Positions 7,748-16,213 of a DNA stretch of 34,849 nt are shown one piece after another. The stretch is from contig CAZTYH010000027.1 of the NCBI GenBank assembly GCA_964617565.1, forward strand, positions 1 to 34,849. The letters run 5' to 3'. Position numbers and translations under genes: made by a program. The notes beneath the pieces were generated by a model. That model saw nothing but the letters and a program-made list of their open reading frames with translations. It made no database searches and had not been told where the DNA came from. How positions within the stretch are numbered: position 1 is the first letter of the stretch; each line of letters starts with the position of its first letter. Origin of the DNA: JAKJGV01 sp964617565. GTDB taxonomy: Bacteria > Verrucomicrobiota > Kiritimatiellia > CAIQIC01 > JAGNIJ01.

Positions 7748-8458
7748 TTATGCAGCAAGCTTGCGACGGAGTGCAACACACGTCATCACGCCGGAACCCA
7801 GCAGGAACAGCGTCAATCCGCCATCCGCTACCCGGACGACCACCAGTACGCTCTGCCTGTCGGCAGCCTGATTGTTCACCGGGTTAATGACGTGAACGCC
7901 ATACGCGCCGGCAACAGCACTTGCCCGGGCATCATCCTCGCTCCCAAACTGGGCAATCGCCGCGGCAATGAACGCATTGCCCCCCGGATTGCCGAGCGAC
8001 ACTTCATGTTCCAGCCACCAGATGGCCTGCTGAAGCAAGCCCGCAGAACTGGAGCGACTTGCTCCAGGCGTGTAGTCATATCCCGCCAGCGAGCCGGCAG
8101 CGAATTGACTGTACAGCCACGCCGTGCCCCATGATATTTCGTCGGGACTCCCCCCCCCTAATCCGCCCTGAACAGCCGCATTTTCAAGACCCGGATAATC
8201 ATACAACGTGCCGAATGACAGGCTCTCATTCAGCTCAAGGCAGAATGTCTGGAAGCCTGTCGCCCCGCTCGGAATCGTTGCCGTGGCGGAACTGTCGTAG
8301 GCACCAACATATGGAGTGCCGATCGCAGTAAACTCTCCGCCATTTCCCGAATAGTAGCCGTCAACCCTGTAGAACGTTACCGGCAGCGCAGAAGCCGCCT
8401 GCACCATCACAAAGCCGACAACCATCGCTATCACTATCTTCTTTGCCATGCTCATCAT
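7748..8458 (-). CDS. Secreted protein with VADGG-CTERM (VPDSG/PEP-CTERM-like) sorting signal
   Basis: A 236-residue exported protein of unknown function. Residues 1-25 form a signal peptide (MAKKIVIAMVVGFVMVQAASALP). The C-terminus has the tripartite sorting tail: VADGG at 210-214, a hydrophobic helix at about 215-230, then RRKLAA. This matches the exosortase-recognised VPDSG/PEP-CTERM layout with Ala in place of Pro. The middle is Gly, Ser and Ala rich, with one TFCLELNES segment and an aromatic QAIWWLEHE stretch. A GGGAGA Shine-Dalgarno stands seven bases before the ATG at 8458. A G9 tract encodes Gly101-103. No exosortase lies in the window. The likely role is a surface or extracellular matrix protein; nothing finer can be said. 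Confidence 0.82.
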   Translation of the reverse strand: MMSMAKKIVIAMVVGFVMVQAASALPVTFYRVDGYYSGNGGEFTAIGTPYVGAYDSSATATIPSGATGFQTFCLELNESLSFGTLYDYPGLENAAVQGGLGGGSPDEISWGTAWLYSQFAAGSLAGYDYTPGASRSSSAGLLQQAIWWLEHEVSLGNPGGNAFIAAAIAQFGSEDDARASAVAGAYGVHVINPVNNQAADRQSVLVVVRVADGGLTLFLLGSGVMTCVALRRKLAA

Positions 8459-8506
8459 CTCGAATCTCCCTTTTTTCAGACCCTTTCTTACGACGCAGGT
8501 CTTATT

Positions 8507-8523
8507 AGCAGGATGGATGCCAA
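8507..8523 (-). promoter_or_regulatory. Candidate sigma-54 (-24/-12) promoter for the CTERM protein gene
   Basis: The minus strand reads TTGGCATCCATCCTGCT, with GG and GC exactly ten bases apart as in the -24/-12 consensus TGGCAC-N5-TTGC. Transcription would start near 8496, giving a leader of about 38 bases that holds the Shine-Dalgarno. RpoN control of PEP-CTERM genes is known from Zoogloea (PrsK/PrsR systems). Nothing else was recognised in the rest of 8459-8686. Confidence 0.5.
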
Positions 8524-8686
8524 CCCTTTGAGGTTACAAGATATTCTGTCGTGCATCGTATTGTGGTAGTGATGGTTACATAATCTATGTAAAATATGCC
8601 GACACCGATATCTCTTGCAGGTTTTTCGGCAGGACGTAAAAGATTCAGACACTTTGCGGCATCAACACATGCATTCCCCTGCTCCG

Positions 8687-8717
8687 AAAAAAAAGAGCGC
8701 CGCTAAAAGCGGCGCTC
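8687..8717 (-). terminator. Intrinsic terminator after trpB2
   Basis: A perfect 9-bp GC-rich stem (8695-8703 with 8709-8717, five-base loop) is followed on the minus strand by eight T (8687-8694). It lies 26 bases after the trpB2 stop and is a textbook rho-independent terminator. Confidence 0.9.
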
Positions 8718-8742
8718 TCGTCATTCGCACTTAATGCTTTTT

Positions 8743-10116
8743 TCAACCCAGGGGGGGCGGTTTCGGCAGTCCCTCAAGCGAAGACAGCGATTTCTGCATA
8801 TCTTCATCTGTCAGATGATAGTCGTGCAGATGTCCTTGCAGAAAATTGTCGTACCCGCTGAGATCCATGAGCCCGTGTCCGGACCAGTTGAAAAGAATGG
8901 TCCGCTCCTTGCCTTCTTCTTTGGCTCTGTTTGCTTCCCGGATAACTTGAGCGATCGCATGGGATGTTTCCGGTGCCGGAATAAAGCCTTCCGTCCTCGC
9001 CCATTGCACAGCGGAGGTGTAACACTCGATCTGGTGCAAGGAAGCCGCCTCGATAAGACCCTCGCGCAAGACGTGACTCACCAGCGGCGCCATACCGTGA
9101 TAACGCAAGCCTCCGGCGTGAATCGGCTTTGGCACGAAGGTGTGCCCCAGGCTGTGCATGGCCAGCAGGGGTGTCATGCCTGCGCAATCACCGTGATCAT
9201 AAACGAAAGGACCTTTCGTCAAGGTCGGACACGCCGATGGTTCAACGGCGATAACGCGAATATCCTTACCTGTCATCTTGTCCGCAAGGAATGGGAAGGC
9301 CAGCCCTGCAAAGTTCGAGCCGCCACCGGCGCAACCAATCACGACATCCGGATACTCGCCTATCTTGGCCATCTGTTTCTTGGCTTCAAGTCCGATGATG
9401 GTCTGATGCATCAGCACATGGTTCAGCACACTGCCCAACGAGTAACGCGTGTCTTTGGAGGACACGCAATCTTCGATGGCTTCACTAATAGCGATACCCA
9501 ATGATCCCGGCGTGTCGGGATCATCGTCCAGCACCTTGCGACCGAAAGCTGTGTTTTCGCTTGGGCTGGGAAGGCACTCGGCGCCCCATGTTTGCATCAT
9601 CAGTTTGCGAAAGGGTTTCTGGTCGAAGCTGATCCGCACCATGTACACGCGGCATTTGATTCCAAACAGGCTGCAGGCAAAAGCCAGCGCACTACCCCAC
9701 TGTCCGGCGCCTGTTTCTGTCGTCAGACGCTTGATGCCGAATTCTTTATTATACCAAGCCTGTGCAATAGACGTGTTCGGCTTGTGGCTGCCCGCGGGCG
9801 AGACCCCTTCGTTCTTGTAAAAAATCTTTGCCGGTGTACCGAGCGCTTTCTCGAGAGCGCGTGCGCGATACAGCGGGGCCGGCCGCCACAGATAGAGCTT
9901 CTCAAGAATGCCATCGGGGATATCAATCCAGCGCTCCGTTGCAAATTCCTGCGGGAGCATGTTTGCCGGAAATACAGCTTCCAGCATGGCCGGCGTTACC
10001 GGTTTTCCGTCGGGTCCGAGCGGCGGCGGGAGAGGATGCGAGAGATCGGCTTGAATATTGTACCACTGCCGGGGAATTTCATCTTCGTTGAGAAACACTT
10101 TGATTTGATCTGCCAT
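8743..10116 (-). CDS. trpB2: TrpB2-type tryptophan synthase beta-like PLP enzyme
   Basis: PLP-dependent beta-replacement enzyme that condenses indole and serine to tryptophan. The 457 residues match the longer TrpB2 class rather than the roughly 400-residue TrpB1. The PLP lysine lies in SPAGSHKPNTS (Lys112), the phosphate-binding glycine loop is GCAGGGSNFAG, and the TrpB2-typical LWRPAPLYRARALEKALGTPAKIFYKNEG and HAGGLRYHGMAPLVSH are present. It is monocistronic: AGGAGA precedes the ATG at 10116 and a strong terminator follows. TrpB2 enzymes typically do not form the tight complex with TrpA, and here it is unlinked to trpA, so it may salvage indole. Whether a TrpB1 exists elsewhere is unknown. 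Confidence 0.93.
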   Translation of the reverse strand: MADQIKVFLNEDEIPRQWYNIQADLSHPLPPPLGPDGKPVTPAMLEAVFPANMLPQEFATERWIDIPDGILEKLYLWRPAPLYRARALEKALGTPAKIFYKNEGVSPAGSHKPNTSIAQAWYNKEFGIKRLTTETGAGQWGSALAFACSLFGIKCRVYMVRISFDQKPFRKLMMQTWGAECLPSPSENTAFGRKVLDDDPDTPGSLGIAISEAIEDCVSSKDTRYSLGSVLNHVLMHQTIIGLEAKKQMAKIGEYPDVVIGCAGGGSNFAGLAFPFLADKMTGKDIRVIAVEPSACPTLTKGPFVYDHGDCAGMTPLLAMHSLGHTFVPKPIHAGGLRYHGMAPLVSHVLREGLIEAASLHQIECYTSAVQWARTEGFIPAPETSHAIAQVIREANRAKEEGKERTILFNWSGHGLMDLSGYDNFLQGHLHDYHLTDEDMQKSLSSLEGLPKPPPLG

Positions 10117-10187
10117 GGCTTTCTCCTCTTATATGCGCCTAGAGTGGGTTTTTCACTAAAGCTCAGACAAACTAGCGGATTTTGAGA

Positions 10188-10215
10188 AGTCAGGCAATAG
10201 AATCCGTGCCTGACT
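10188..10215. repeat. Perfect 9-bp inverted repeat in the trpB2/kinase divergent region
   Basis: AGTCAGGCA (10188-10196) and TGCCTGACT (10207-10215) are perfect inverted repeats with a ten-base loop, between two divergent genes. No T run follows on either side, so a terminator is unlikely. It could be a dimeric regulator's operator or an RNA hairpin; neither is proven. Confidence 0.5.
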
Positions 10216-10276
10216 ATTCTTGGAGCATAGGTATGGCTTTCGGGAATTTTCTATTTTTCAAGCGTGGCCACATAAC

Positions 10277-10306
10277 TTGACCCTGGATGCGTACAGGGTG
10301 TAGAAT
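10277..10306 (+). promoter_or_regulatory. Candidate promoter of the hybrid sensor kinase gene
   Basis: TTGACC (10277-10282) and TAGAAT (10301-10306) are separated by 18 bases. The -10 hexamer touches the GTG at 10307. If it is used, the GTG would be outside the mRNA and the true start would be the in-frame ATG at 10343. Confidence 0.5.
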
Positions 10307-13300
10307 GTGCCCAATCAAGCAGGTGCGTTGGACTCCAATATTATGCAAGGTTCCCGGACACCGGCTGAAGAACGCAAGCGTCTGGCCGAGTTGCGAAGAT
10401 TGCAGCTCGGCGAATCGGTGTCGTCCCCATCCCTCGATGAAATCACCCGGCGCGCGGGCACCATGTTTCATGTTCCAATCGCGCTGATCAGCATCGTGGA
10501 CCGGGATCGCGTCTGGCTGCAGTCGCATTTCGGAATAGACATCTCCCAGATCAAGCGTGAGGGATCTTTGTGCGAGCTGGCCATCCAGGCCGATGACGTG
10601 CTGGTCATTCCCGACACACGGAAGCATCCCATTGCCTCATCGCATCCTTTCGTAACGGGACATCCGGGGGTCAGATTTTACGCTGCCGCTCCCCTGCGGT
10701 CACGATTGGGTTATAATATCGGCACGCTCTGCATCCTCGACGTGCATCCACGCACGATGTCCGACCGCGACAAGGATATCCTTAAGTTGCTCGCGCAGTC
10801 GGCGATTACGGAAATGGAAATGAATCTTGCTGTTACCGAGCCTCATTCCAACCGGATTGATCCCGGTTTTGATTTGGATCTCTTCACCGGGGGACCCACC
10901 GTCATCTTTAAATGGCAGGCCGCTGAAGAATGGCCCGTTGAGTATGTATCTTCCAATGTGTCTCAATTCGGCTATCGCGCTGAAGATTTCCTGTCCGGCC
11001 GTGTCCGGTATGCAGGCATCGTCCATCCGGATGACATTGAGCGTGTCGCAGCGGAAGTTGCGACATACAGCGCACAGGGCGCGAAATCTTTCACCCAGGA
11101 ATATCGCATTCTGCGGAAAGACGGTCAGTCTTGCTGGATTTACGATTATACAACCGTTGTGCGCGATGCGACCGGGCGTGTTGTGCATTACTACGGTTAC
11201 GTGCTGGATATCACGGCGCGAAAACAGGCCGAAGAAGCCTTGCGCGAATCGTGGGCGAAATATGAGGCGGCCATCGAATCTTTTGACGGGCTGGTTTACA
11301 TCTGCTCATCGGATTTAAAGATCGAATTCATGAATCGCCGGCTGATCGAACGCACCGGCCGGGACGCAATCGGCGAGGATTGCTTCAAGGCGCTGCACGA
11401 TCGTGACAGCGCCTGTCCGTGGTGCGTAAACGAGGATGTTCTCAAGGGAAAGACGGTCCGATGGGAACTTCAAAGCCCCAAGGATAAGCGCTGGTATTAC
11501 ATCGTGAATACGCCGTTGCGCCATTCGGACGGAACGATTTCAAAAATGGCGATGATCCAGGATATTACGGAGCGCAAGCAGGCCGAGGAGATCATAAGGC
11601 GACGGGAATCCATCCTGGAGGCAGTGGCCTTTGCATCCCGCCAGTTCATGCGCAATGAAGGTTGGCAGCAAGTGATACGCGATGTGCTTGCCCGACTGGG
11701 AGAAGCGACCGGCGCCAGCCGGGTCTACCTTTTTGAGAATCACACCGATCCGGACAAATCATTGCGGACAAGCATGCGACACGAATGGACGGCTCCCGGT
11801 GTGAGTGCACGCATCTACACCCCTTCTGTTCAAAACCTCAACTACGAGAAGGCGGGGTTTGCCCGTTGGGCCGAAGAACTTTCAGCAGGACGCGTGCTGG
11901 ACGGCCATGTGCGTGAGTTCCCGGAAGCGGAAAGGAAAGGGCTGTCAGGCCATGGCATACGATCCGTCATCGCCGTTCCCGTTTTTGCCGATAAGCAATG
12001 GTGGGGCTTCATCGGATTCGACTCCTGTGGATCGGAGCGCAAATGGATGCCTGTCGAGATTGACGCGTTGCGCACGGCCGCAGGGCTGTTGGGCTCGGCC
12101 GTTCATCGCTCCCATTACGAAGAGGCCTTGAGAAACAGCGAAGCGCGGACCCGAATCGTTTTGAACGCCATACCCGACCTGATGTTCCGCATGCGGAAAG
12201 ATGGCACCTTCATTGACTACAAGGCGGACAGCGCGTCGGATCTCGCTGTTCCTCCGGACCAGATTATTGGTCGCAACGTGAAAGATATTCTACCGCCGGA
12301 ACTGGCCGCAGTTACCCTCGATTATATCGCCAAGACACTGAAGACGGGGAAGAGACAGGTTTATGAATACGACCTGACGACCAAGAACGGCTCCGGCCGC
12401 TATGAATCGCGCATGGTCGTCAGCGGGCCGGACGAAGTCCTCACCATTATTCGCGACGTGACGGAACGAAACCTCGCGCAGGCGCGTTTGAATACGCTTT
12501 CCAGCGCGGTGGATTATACGGCAGACAGCGTCATGATTACGGGTGCGGATGGTGTAATCCAGTATGTCAATCCCGCGTTTGAGAAGCTCACGGGTTATTC
12601 CGCGGAAGAAGCAATCGGAAAGACACCCCGCATCCTCAAGTCAGGGCATCACCCCCTCTCCCATTACAAGGCGCTATGGGCACGGCTCGAGGCCGGCGAA
12701 GTGGTTCGCATGGAGTTCATGAACCAGCGCAAAGACGGGTCCACTTACTACCAGGGCGAGACCATAACTCCCATCAAAGATGAAGTCGGCCGTATTCTGC
12801 ATTTCGTATCCACCGGGCGGGACGTCACCGCGCGAATCACGGAGCGGGAAGCCCTCAAAGAGTCCGCCGACCGGCTTAAGGCCATCATCAGCTTTCTGCC
12901 GGATGCAACCTTTGCCATTGACCGGGACGGAAAGATCATCGCCTGGAATCGCGCCATCGAAGGTCTGACCGGTATTCCTGCATCGGAAATTATCGGAAAG
13001 GGCGAATACGAATATTCGGTTCCCTTTTACGGAATGCGACGACCAATCCTCGTGGATCTGATCCTGAAACCGAACGAGGAGATGGAACGGGAATACAAGT
13101 ATATCGAACGGTCCGGCGACACACTGATTGCCGAGGTCTTCCTCCCCGCCATTCGCCAAAAAGGCATTTATGTCTGGGTTACGGCCACCCCGTTGTATGA
13201 TACGGAGGGCAATATCGTCGGAGCCATCGAATGTATCCGCGATATTACAGAGAGGAAACAGGCGGAAGAAGCCATACGAAAACTGGCCGCGTTTCCTCAA

Positions 13301-14737
13301 TTCAACCCCAATGCGGTGCTTGAGTTCGCCGCCGACGGCAGCCTCACCTACTACAACCGGGCGGCGCGCGAAATGACTCTTTCCCTCGGCAAAGATGACC
13401 CGCGTGAAATACTCCCCCCGCATGTGACCGACATTGTTCGAGATGCTCTCGGGACGGGACATACTCGGGCCCGTGTCGAAGTTCCTGTTGGAAAATCCAC
13501 CTTGAGCTGGTCGTTTTTCCCCATTATGGATTCTCAAACCGTTCATGCCTATGGGGTGGACATCACGGAGCGCCTGAATCTTGAGACGCAGATGCGACAC
13601 CTTCAGAAAATGGAGGCTGTTGGGCGCCTGGCGGGTGGAATTGCGCATGACTTCAACAACATCCTCACCGCAGTACTCGGCTATTCCAGTATGTTGCTGG
13701 TGGACAACAGCCTTTCTGAAGATGCAGCGAACCAGGTTCGGGAAATCGCAAGAGCGGCGGACCGGGCATCCCAACTGACCCGGCACCTTCTCGCCTTCGG
13801 ACGTAAACAGGTTATCCAGCCGCGCGTGATCAGCCTGAACGATGTTTTGCGCGGACTCAATGACATGCTGAACCGCTTGATACGCGAAGATATCCGCCTC
13901 CAGATTGATTGTTCTGATACGATACCCACTATTTACGCGGACCAGACCATGCTTGAGCAGGTGGTGATCAACATGGTGATCAACGCGCGCGACGCCATGC
14001 CCCACGGCGGGCGTATTGGTATTACAACTTCTGTCGAGGAATTGAGCCTGACGCACGTAAAAGATAATCCGGAAGCCCGCGCCGGCCGCTTTGTGAAGCT
14101 GAAAATCGCCGACAGCGGCTGCGGCATGACGGAAGACATCAAGGCGCAGATATTCGAGCCTTTCTTTACAACGAAGGAAGCCGGACACGGGAGCGGGCTC
14201 GGGCTCGCTACGGCTTATGGCATAATCAAACAACATAATGGGTGGATTGAGGTGGATAGCGAGCCGAACAAGGGCGCTACTTTCAGCATTTATCTTCCTA
14301 TCCATTCGGGAGTTGGACGTCCCCGCACGGAGAAGGTTCACCGGAGCGACATACGCGGAGGAACGGAAACGATCCTTGTTGTGGAAGATGAGAAGTCCGT
14401 TCGTGCGCTTGCGGCGGGTATTCTTTCGCAATACGGATACCGGGTTCTCGAAGCTTCTTCCGGCACGGAAGGGTTGGAGGTCTGGAAAAAGCATCACGGC
14501 GCGGTGGATGTCCTCCTGGCGGATGTCATCATGCCGGGCGGATTGACCGGGAGCGAATTGGCGGATCGCCTTTTGAAAGAAAACCCGGAAATGAAAGTGA
14601 TTCTGACAAGCGGATACAATCTCGAATCGGCGGGGGATCGTTTTAAATCGGTCGGTCCTTACCGCTTTCTGCCCAAGCCTTTTTCACCTTCGGACCTGAC
14701 CAAGGCGGTGCGGGATTTGCTGGACGGTGGAGCATGA
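10307..14737 (+). CDS. Hybrid sensor histidine kinase with two GAF and six PAS domains and a C-terminal receiver
   Basis: A soluble multi-input two-component kinase of 1476 residues; no membrane segment is evident. Approximate order: GAF 27-165, PAS 195-304, PAS 315-425, GAF 435-605, PAS 614-722, PAS 730-843, PAS 855-987, PAS 993-1092, HisKA about 1100-1165, HATPase about 1205-1330, receiver about 1356-1472. The phosphoacceptor is His1114 in GGIAHDFNNILTAVLGY. The N box has Asn1226 in NARDAMPHGG, the G1 box is DSGCGM (Asp1269), and the receiver Asp is 1406 in LLADVIMPGG. The second PAS carries CPWC (Cys370, Cys373), which could bind a cofactor or sense redox. Start: the GTG at 10307 is the longest frame, but the promoter position favours ATG 10343. 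No output regulator lies nearby. Confidence 0.92.
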   Translation: MPNQAGALDSNIMQGSRTPAEERKRLAELRRLQLGESVSSPSLDEITRRAGTMFHVPIALISIVDRDRVWLQSHFGIDISQIKREGSLCELAIQADDVLVIPDTRKHPIASSHPFVTGHPGVRFYAAAPLRSRLGYNIGTLCILDVHPRTMSDRDKDILKLLAQSAITEMEMNLAVTEPHSNRIDPGFDLDLFTGGPTVIFKWQAAEEWPVEYVSSNVSQFGYRAEDFLSGRVRYAGIVHPDDIERVAAEVATYSAQGAKSFTQEYRILRKDGQSCWIYDYTTVVRDATGRVVHYYGYVLDITARKQAEEALRESWAKYEAAIESFDGLVYICSSDLKIEFMNRRLIERTGRDAIGEDCFKALHDRDSACPWCVNEDVLKGKTVRWELQSPKDKRWYYIVNTPLRHSDGTISKMAMIQDITERKQAEEIIRRRESILEAVAFASRQFMRNEGWQQVIRDVLARLGEATGASRVYLFENHTDPDKSLRTSMRHEWTAPGVSARIYTPSVQNLNYEKAGFARWAEELSAGRVLDGHVREFPEAERKGLSGHGIRSVIAVPVFADKQWWGFIGFDSCGSERKWMPVEIDALRTAAGLLGSAVHRSHYEEALRNSEARTRIVLNAIPDLMFRMRKDGTFIDYKADSASDLAVPPDQIIGRNVKDILPPELAAVTLDYIAKTLKTGKRQVYEYDLTTKNGSGRYESRMVVSGPDEVLTIIRDVTERNLAQARLNTLSSAVDYTADSVMITGADGVIQYVNPAFEKLTGYSAEEAIGKTPRILKSGHHPLSHYKALWARLEAGEVVRMEFMNQRKDGSTYYQGETITPIKDEVGRILHFVSTGRDVTARITEREALKESADRLKAIISFLPDATFAIDRDGKIIAWNRAIEGLTGIPASEIIGKGEYEYSVPFYGMRRPILVDLILKPNEEMEREYKYIERSGDTLIAEVFLPAIRQKGIYVWVTATPLYDTEGNIVGAIECIRDITERKQAEEAIRKLAAFPQFNPNAVLEFAADGSLTYYNRAAREMTLSLGKDDPREILPPHVTDIVRDALGTGHTRARVEVPVGKSTLSWSFFPIMDSQTVHAYGVDITERLNLETQMRHLQKMEAVGRLAGGIAHDFNNILTAVLGYSSMLLVDNSLSEDAANQVREIARAADRASQLTRHLLAFGRKQVIQPRVISLNDVLRGLNDMLNRLIREDIRLQIDCSDTIPTIYADQTMLEQVVINMVINARDAMPHGGRIGITTSVEELSLTHVKDNPEARAGRFVKLKIADSGCGMTEDIKAQIFEPFFTTKEAGHGSGLGLATAYGIIKQHNGWIEVDSEPNKGATFSIYLPIHSGVGRPRTEKVHRSDIRGGTETILVVEDEKSVRALAAGILSQYGYRVLEASSGTEGLEVWKKHHGAVDVLLADVIMPGGLTGSELADRLLKENPEMKVILTSGYNLESAGDRFKSVGPYRFLPKPFSPSDLTKAVRDLLDGGA

Positions 14738-14759
14738 TGCTTTTCATCACCGAGCGCGC

Positions 14760-16199
14760 ATGACCGCCATATCAAGAAGCGCCTCATCCTCTCCGGCGAT
14801 TTACTGGTTGCGCCGTGATTTCAGGCTGCACGATAACCCGGCCCTTCTTTCCGCCACGCGGGAGTACGGCGCCGTGATTCCGGTTTTCATCTGGTCGCCG
14901 GATGCGGGAAGTTACGCAACCCCGGGCGCGGCGGCGCGGTGGTGGCTGCATTATTCTCTCGAGAGCCTCCGGAGTCGTCTCGAATCCATGGGATCGAGTT
15001 TGATCATTCGGAGAGGAGACTGGGCCCAGGAGTTAATGAACCTCGTTCGTGAAACAGGAGCGTCATCCGTTTACTTTAACCGGCTGTACGAGCCGGAGGC
15101 ACGCACCCGTGATCTGGAAATTGAGGAGAAGCTTCAATTGCTGCAGGTCGAAACGCGGACCTTCAATGCCTCGCTTCTCCTGGAGCCGTGGGAAGTCTCC
15201 AATCGCAGTGGAAACCCCTTCCAGGTTTTCACACCTTTCTGGCGTCAATGCCTCGAACAACTCTCCCAGGAGAAACCCGTCCCCGCCCCACGATCGGTGC
15301 CGCCTCCAAAAGCATGGCCACCAACGCTTCGCGTTGACGACTTGAACCTGCTACCCAAATACGACTGGGCGACCGGACTGCGTAACGCATGGCGCCCCGG
15401 GGAGGCGGGTGCCATCAAGCGTCTGAAGAAATTCGCATCGAACATGGTTGGCGTTTATGCCCGGGAGCGCGATGCGCTTGGCCAGGACGGCACCTCGCGA
15501 CTCTCCCCTCATCTGCATTTCGGCGAGATCGGCCCCCGCCAGATTCTGCACGCGGTAAGAAATCATGGGAAAGCGGCTGAAGCCTTTGTTCGTGAGCTCG
15601 GATGGCGTGAGTTCGCCTATCACATTCTTCATCACTTCCCGAAAACGCCTTTTCATCCTTTACGACCGGCTTTTGAATCATTCCCTTGGGCTGAAGACCC
15701 TGACAACCTGCGCGCCTGGCAACAAGGAATGACGGGATATCCGCTAGTGGATGCCGGTATGCGCGAGCTGTGGGAAACCGGATGGATGCATAACAGGGCG
15801 CGCATGGCTGTCGCTTCGTTTCTCGTTAAACATTTGCTGATTCCCTGGCAGTCGGGTGCCGCATGGTTTTGGGATACGCTTGTGGACGCCGATCTTGCAA
15901 ACAACACGCTGGGTTGGCAATGGACGGCAGGATGCGGTGCTGATGCAGCGCCGTACTTCCGCATATTCAATCCCGTGCTGCAGGGGCAACGGTATGACCC
16001 GGATGGGAGCTACGTGCGCCACTGGTTGCCTGAATTGGCGAAAATGCCTGCCAAGTGGATTCATTCTCCATGGGATGCGGCGCCGCTTGTTCTTGAGGAG
16101 GCCGGGGTCCGGCTCGGTAAAACATACCCCTTCCCCATCGTGGAACACGAGCAAGCACGGGATCGAGCCTTGGAGGCGTTCAGTTCGATAAAGAGATAA
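14760..16199 (+). CDS. phrB: Class I cyclobutane pyrimidine dimer photolyase
   Basis: FAD enzyme that splits UV-induced pyrimidine dimers using blue light. About 479 residues from the ATG at 14760; a GTG at 14727, overlapping the kinase stop, would add 11. The N-terminal alpha/beta antenna domain starts YWLRRDFRLHDNPALL. The FAD domain has TSRLSPHLHFGEIGPRQIL, FVRELGWREFAYHIL, GYPLVDAGMRELWETGWMHNR and WQWTAGCGADAAPYFRIFNP. These give the conserved Trp residues of the electron-transfer chain and the Asn/Asp flavin contacts. It follows the hybrid kinase by only about 22 bases, so the two may be co-transcribed. The 3' end converges on pit with only 14 bases between stops. Confidence 0.94.
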   Translation: MTAISRSASSSPAIYWLRRDFRLHDNPALLSATREYGAVIPVFIWSPDAGSYATPGAAARWWLHYSLESLRSRLESMGSSLIIRRGDWAQELMNLVRETGASSVYFNRLYEPEARTRDLEIEEKLQLLQVETRTFNASLLLEPWEVSNRSGNPFQVFTPFWRQCLEQLSQEKPVPAPRSVPPPKAWPPTLRVDDLNLLPKYDWATGLRNAWRPGEAGAIKRLKKFASNMVGVYARERDALGQDGTSRLSPHLHFGEIGPRQILHAVRNHGKAAEAFVRELGWREFAYHILHHFPKTPFHPLRPAFESFPWAEDPDNLRAWQQGMTGYPLVDAGMRELWETGWMHNRARMAVASFLVKHLLIPWQSGAAWFWDTLVDADLANNTLGWQWTAGCGADAAPYFRIFNPVLQGQRYDPDGSYVRHWLPELAKMPAKWIHSPWDAAPLVLEEAGVRLGKTYPFPIVEHEQARDRALEAFSSIKR

Positions 16200-16213
16200 A
16201 CCTGGAAGCTCCT

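Noticed and set aside
12674..14497. A 607-residue open frame on the minus strand
   Set aside because: It is fully antisense to the hybrid kinase, whose domains are unambiguous. It shows no recognisable motif and reflects GC-rich codon bias.
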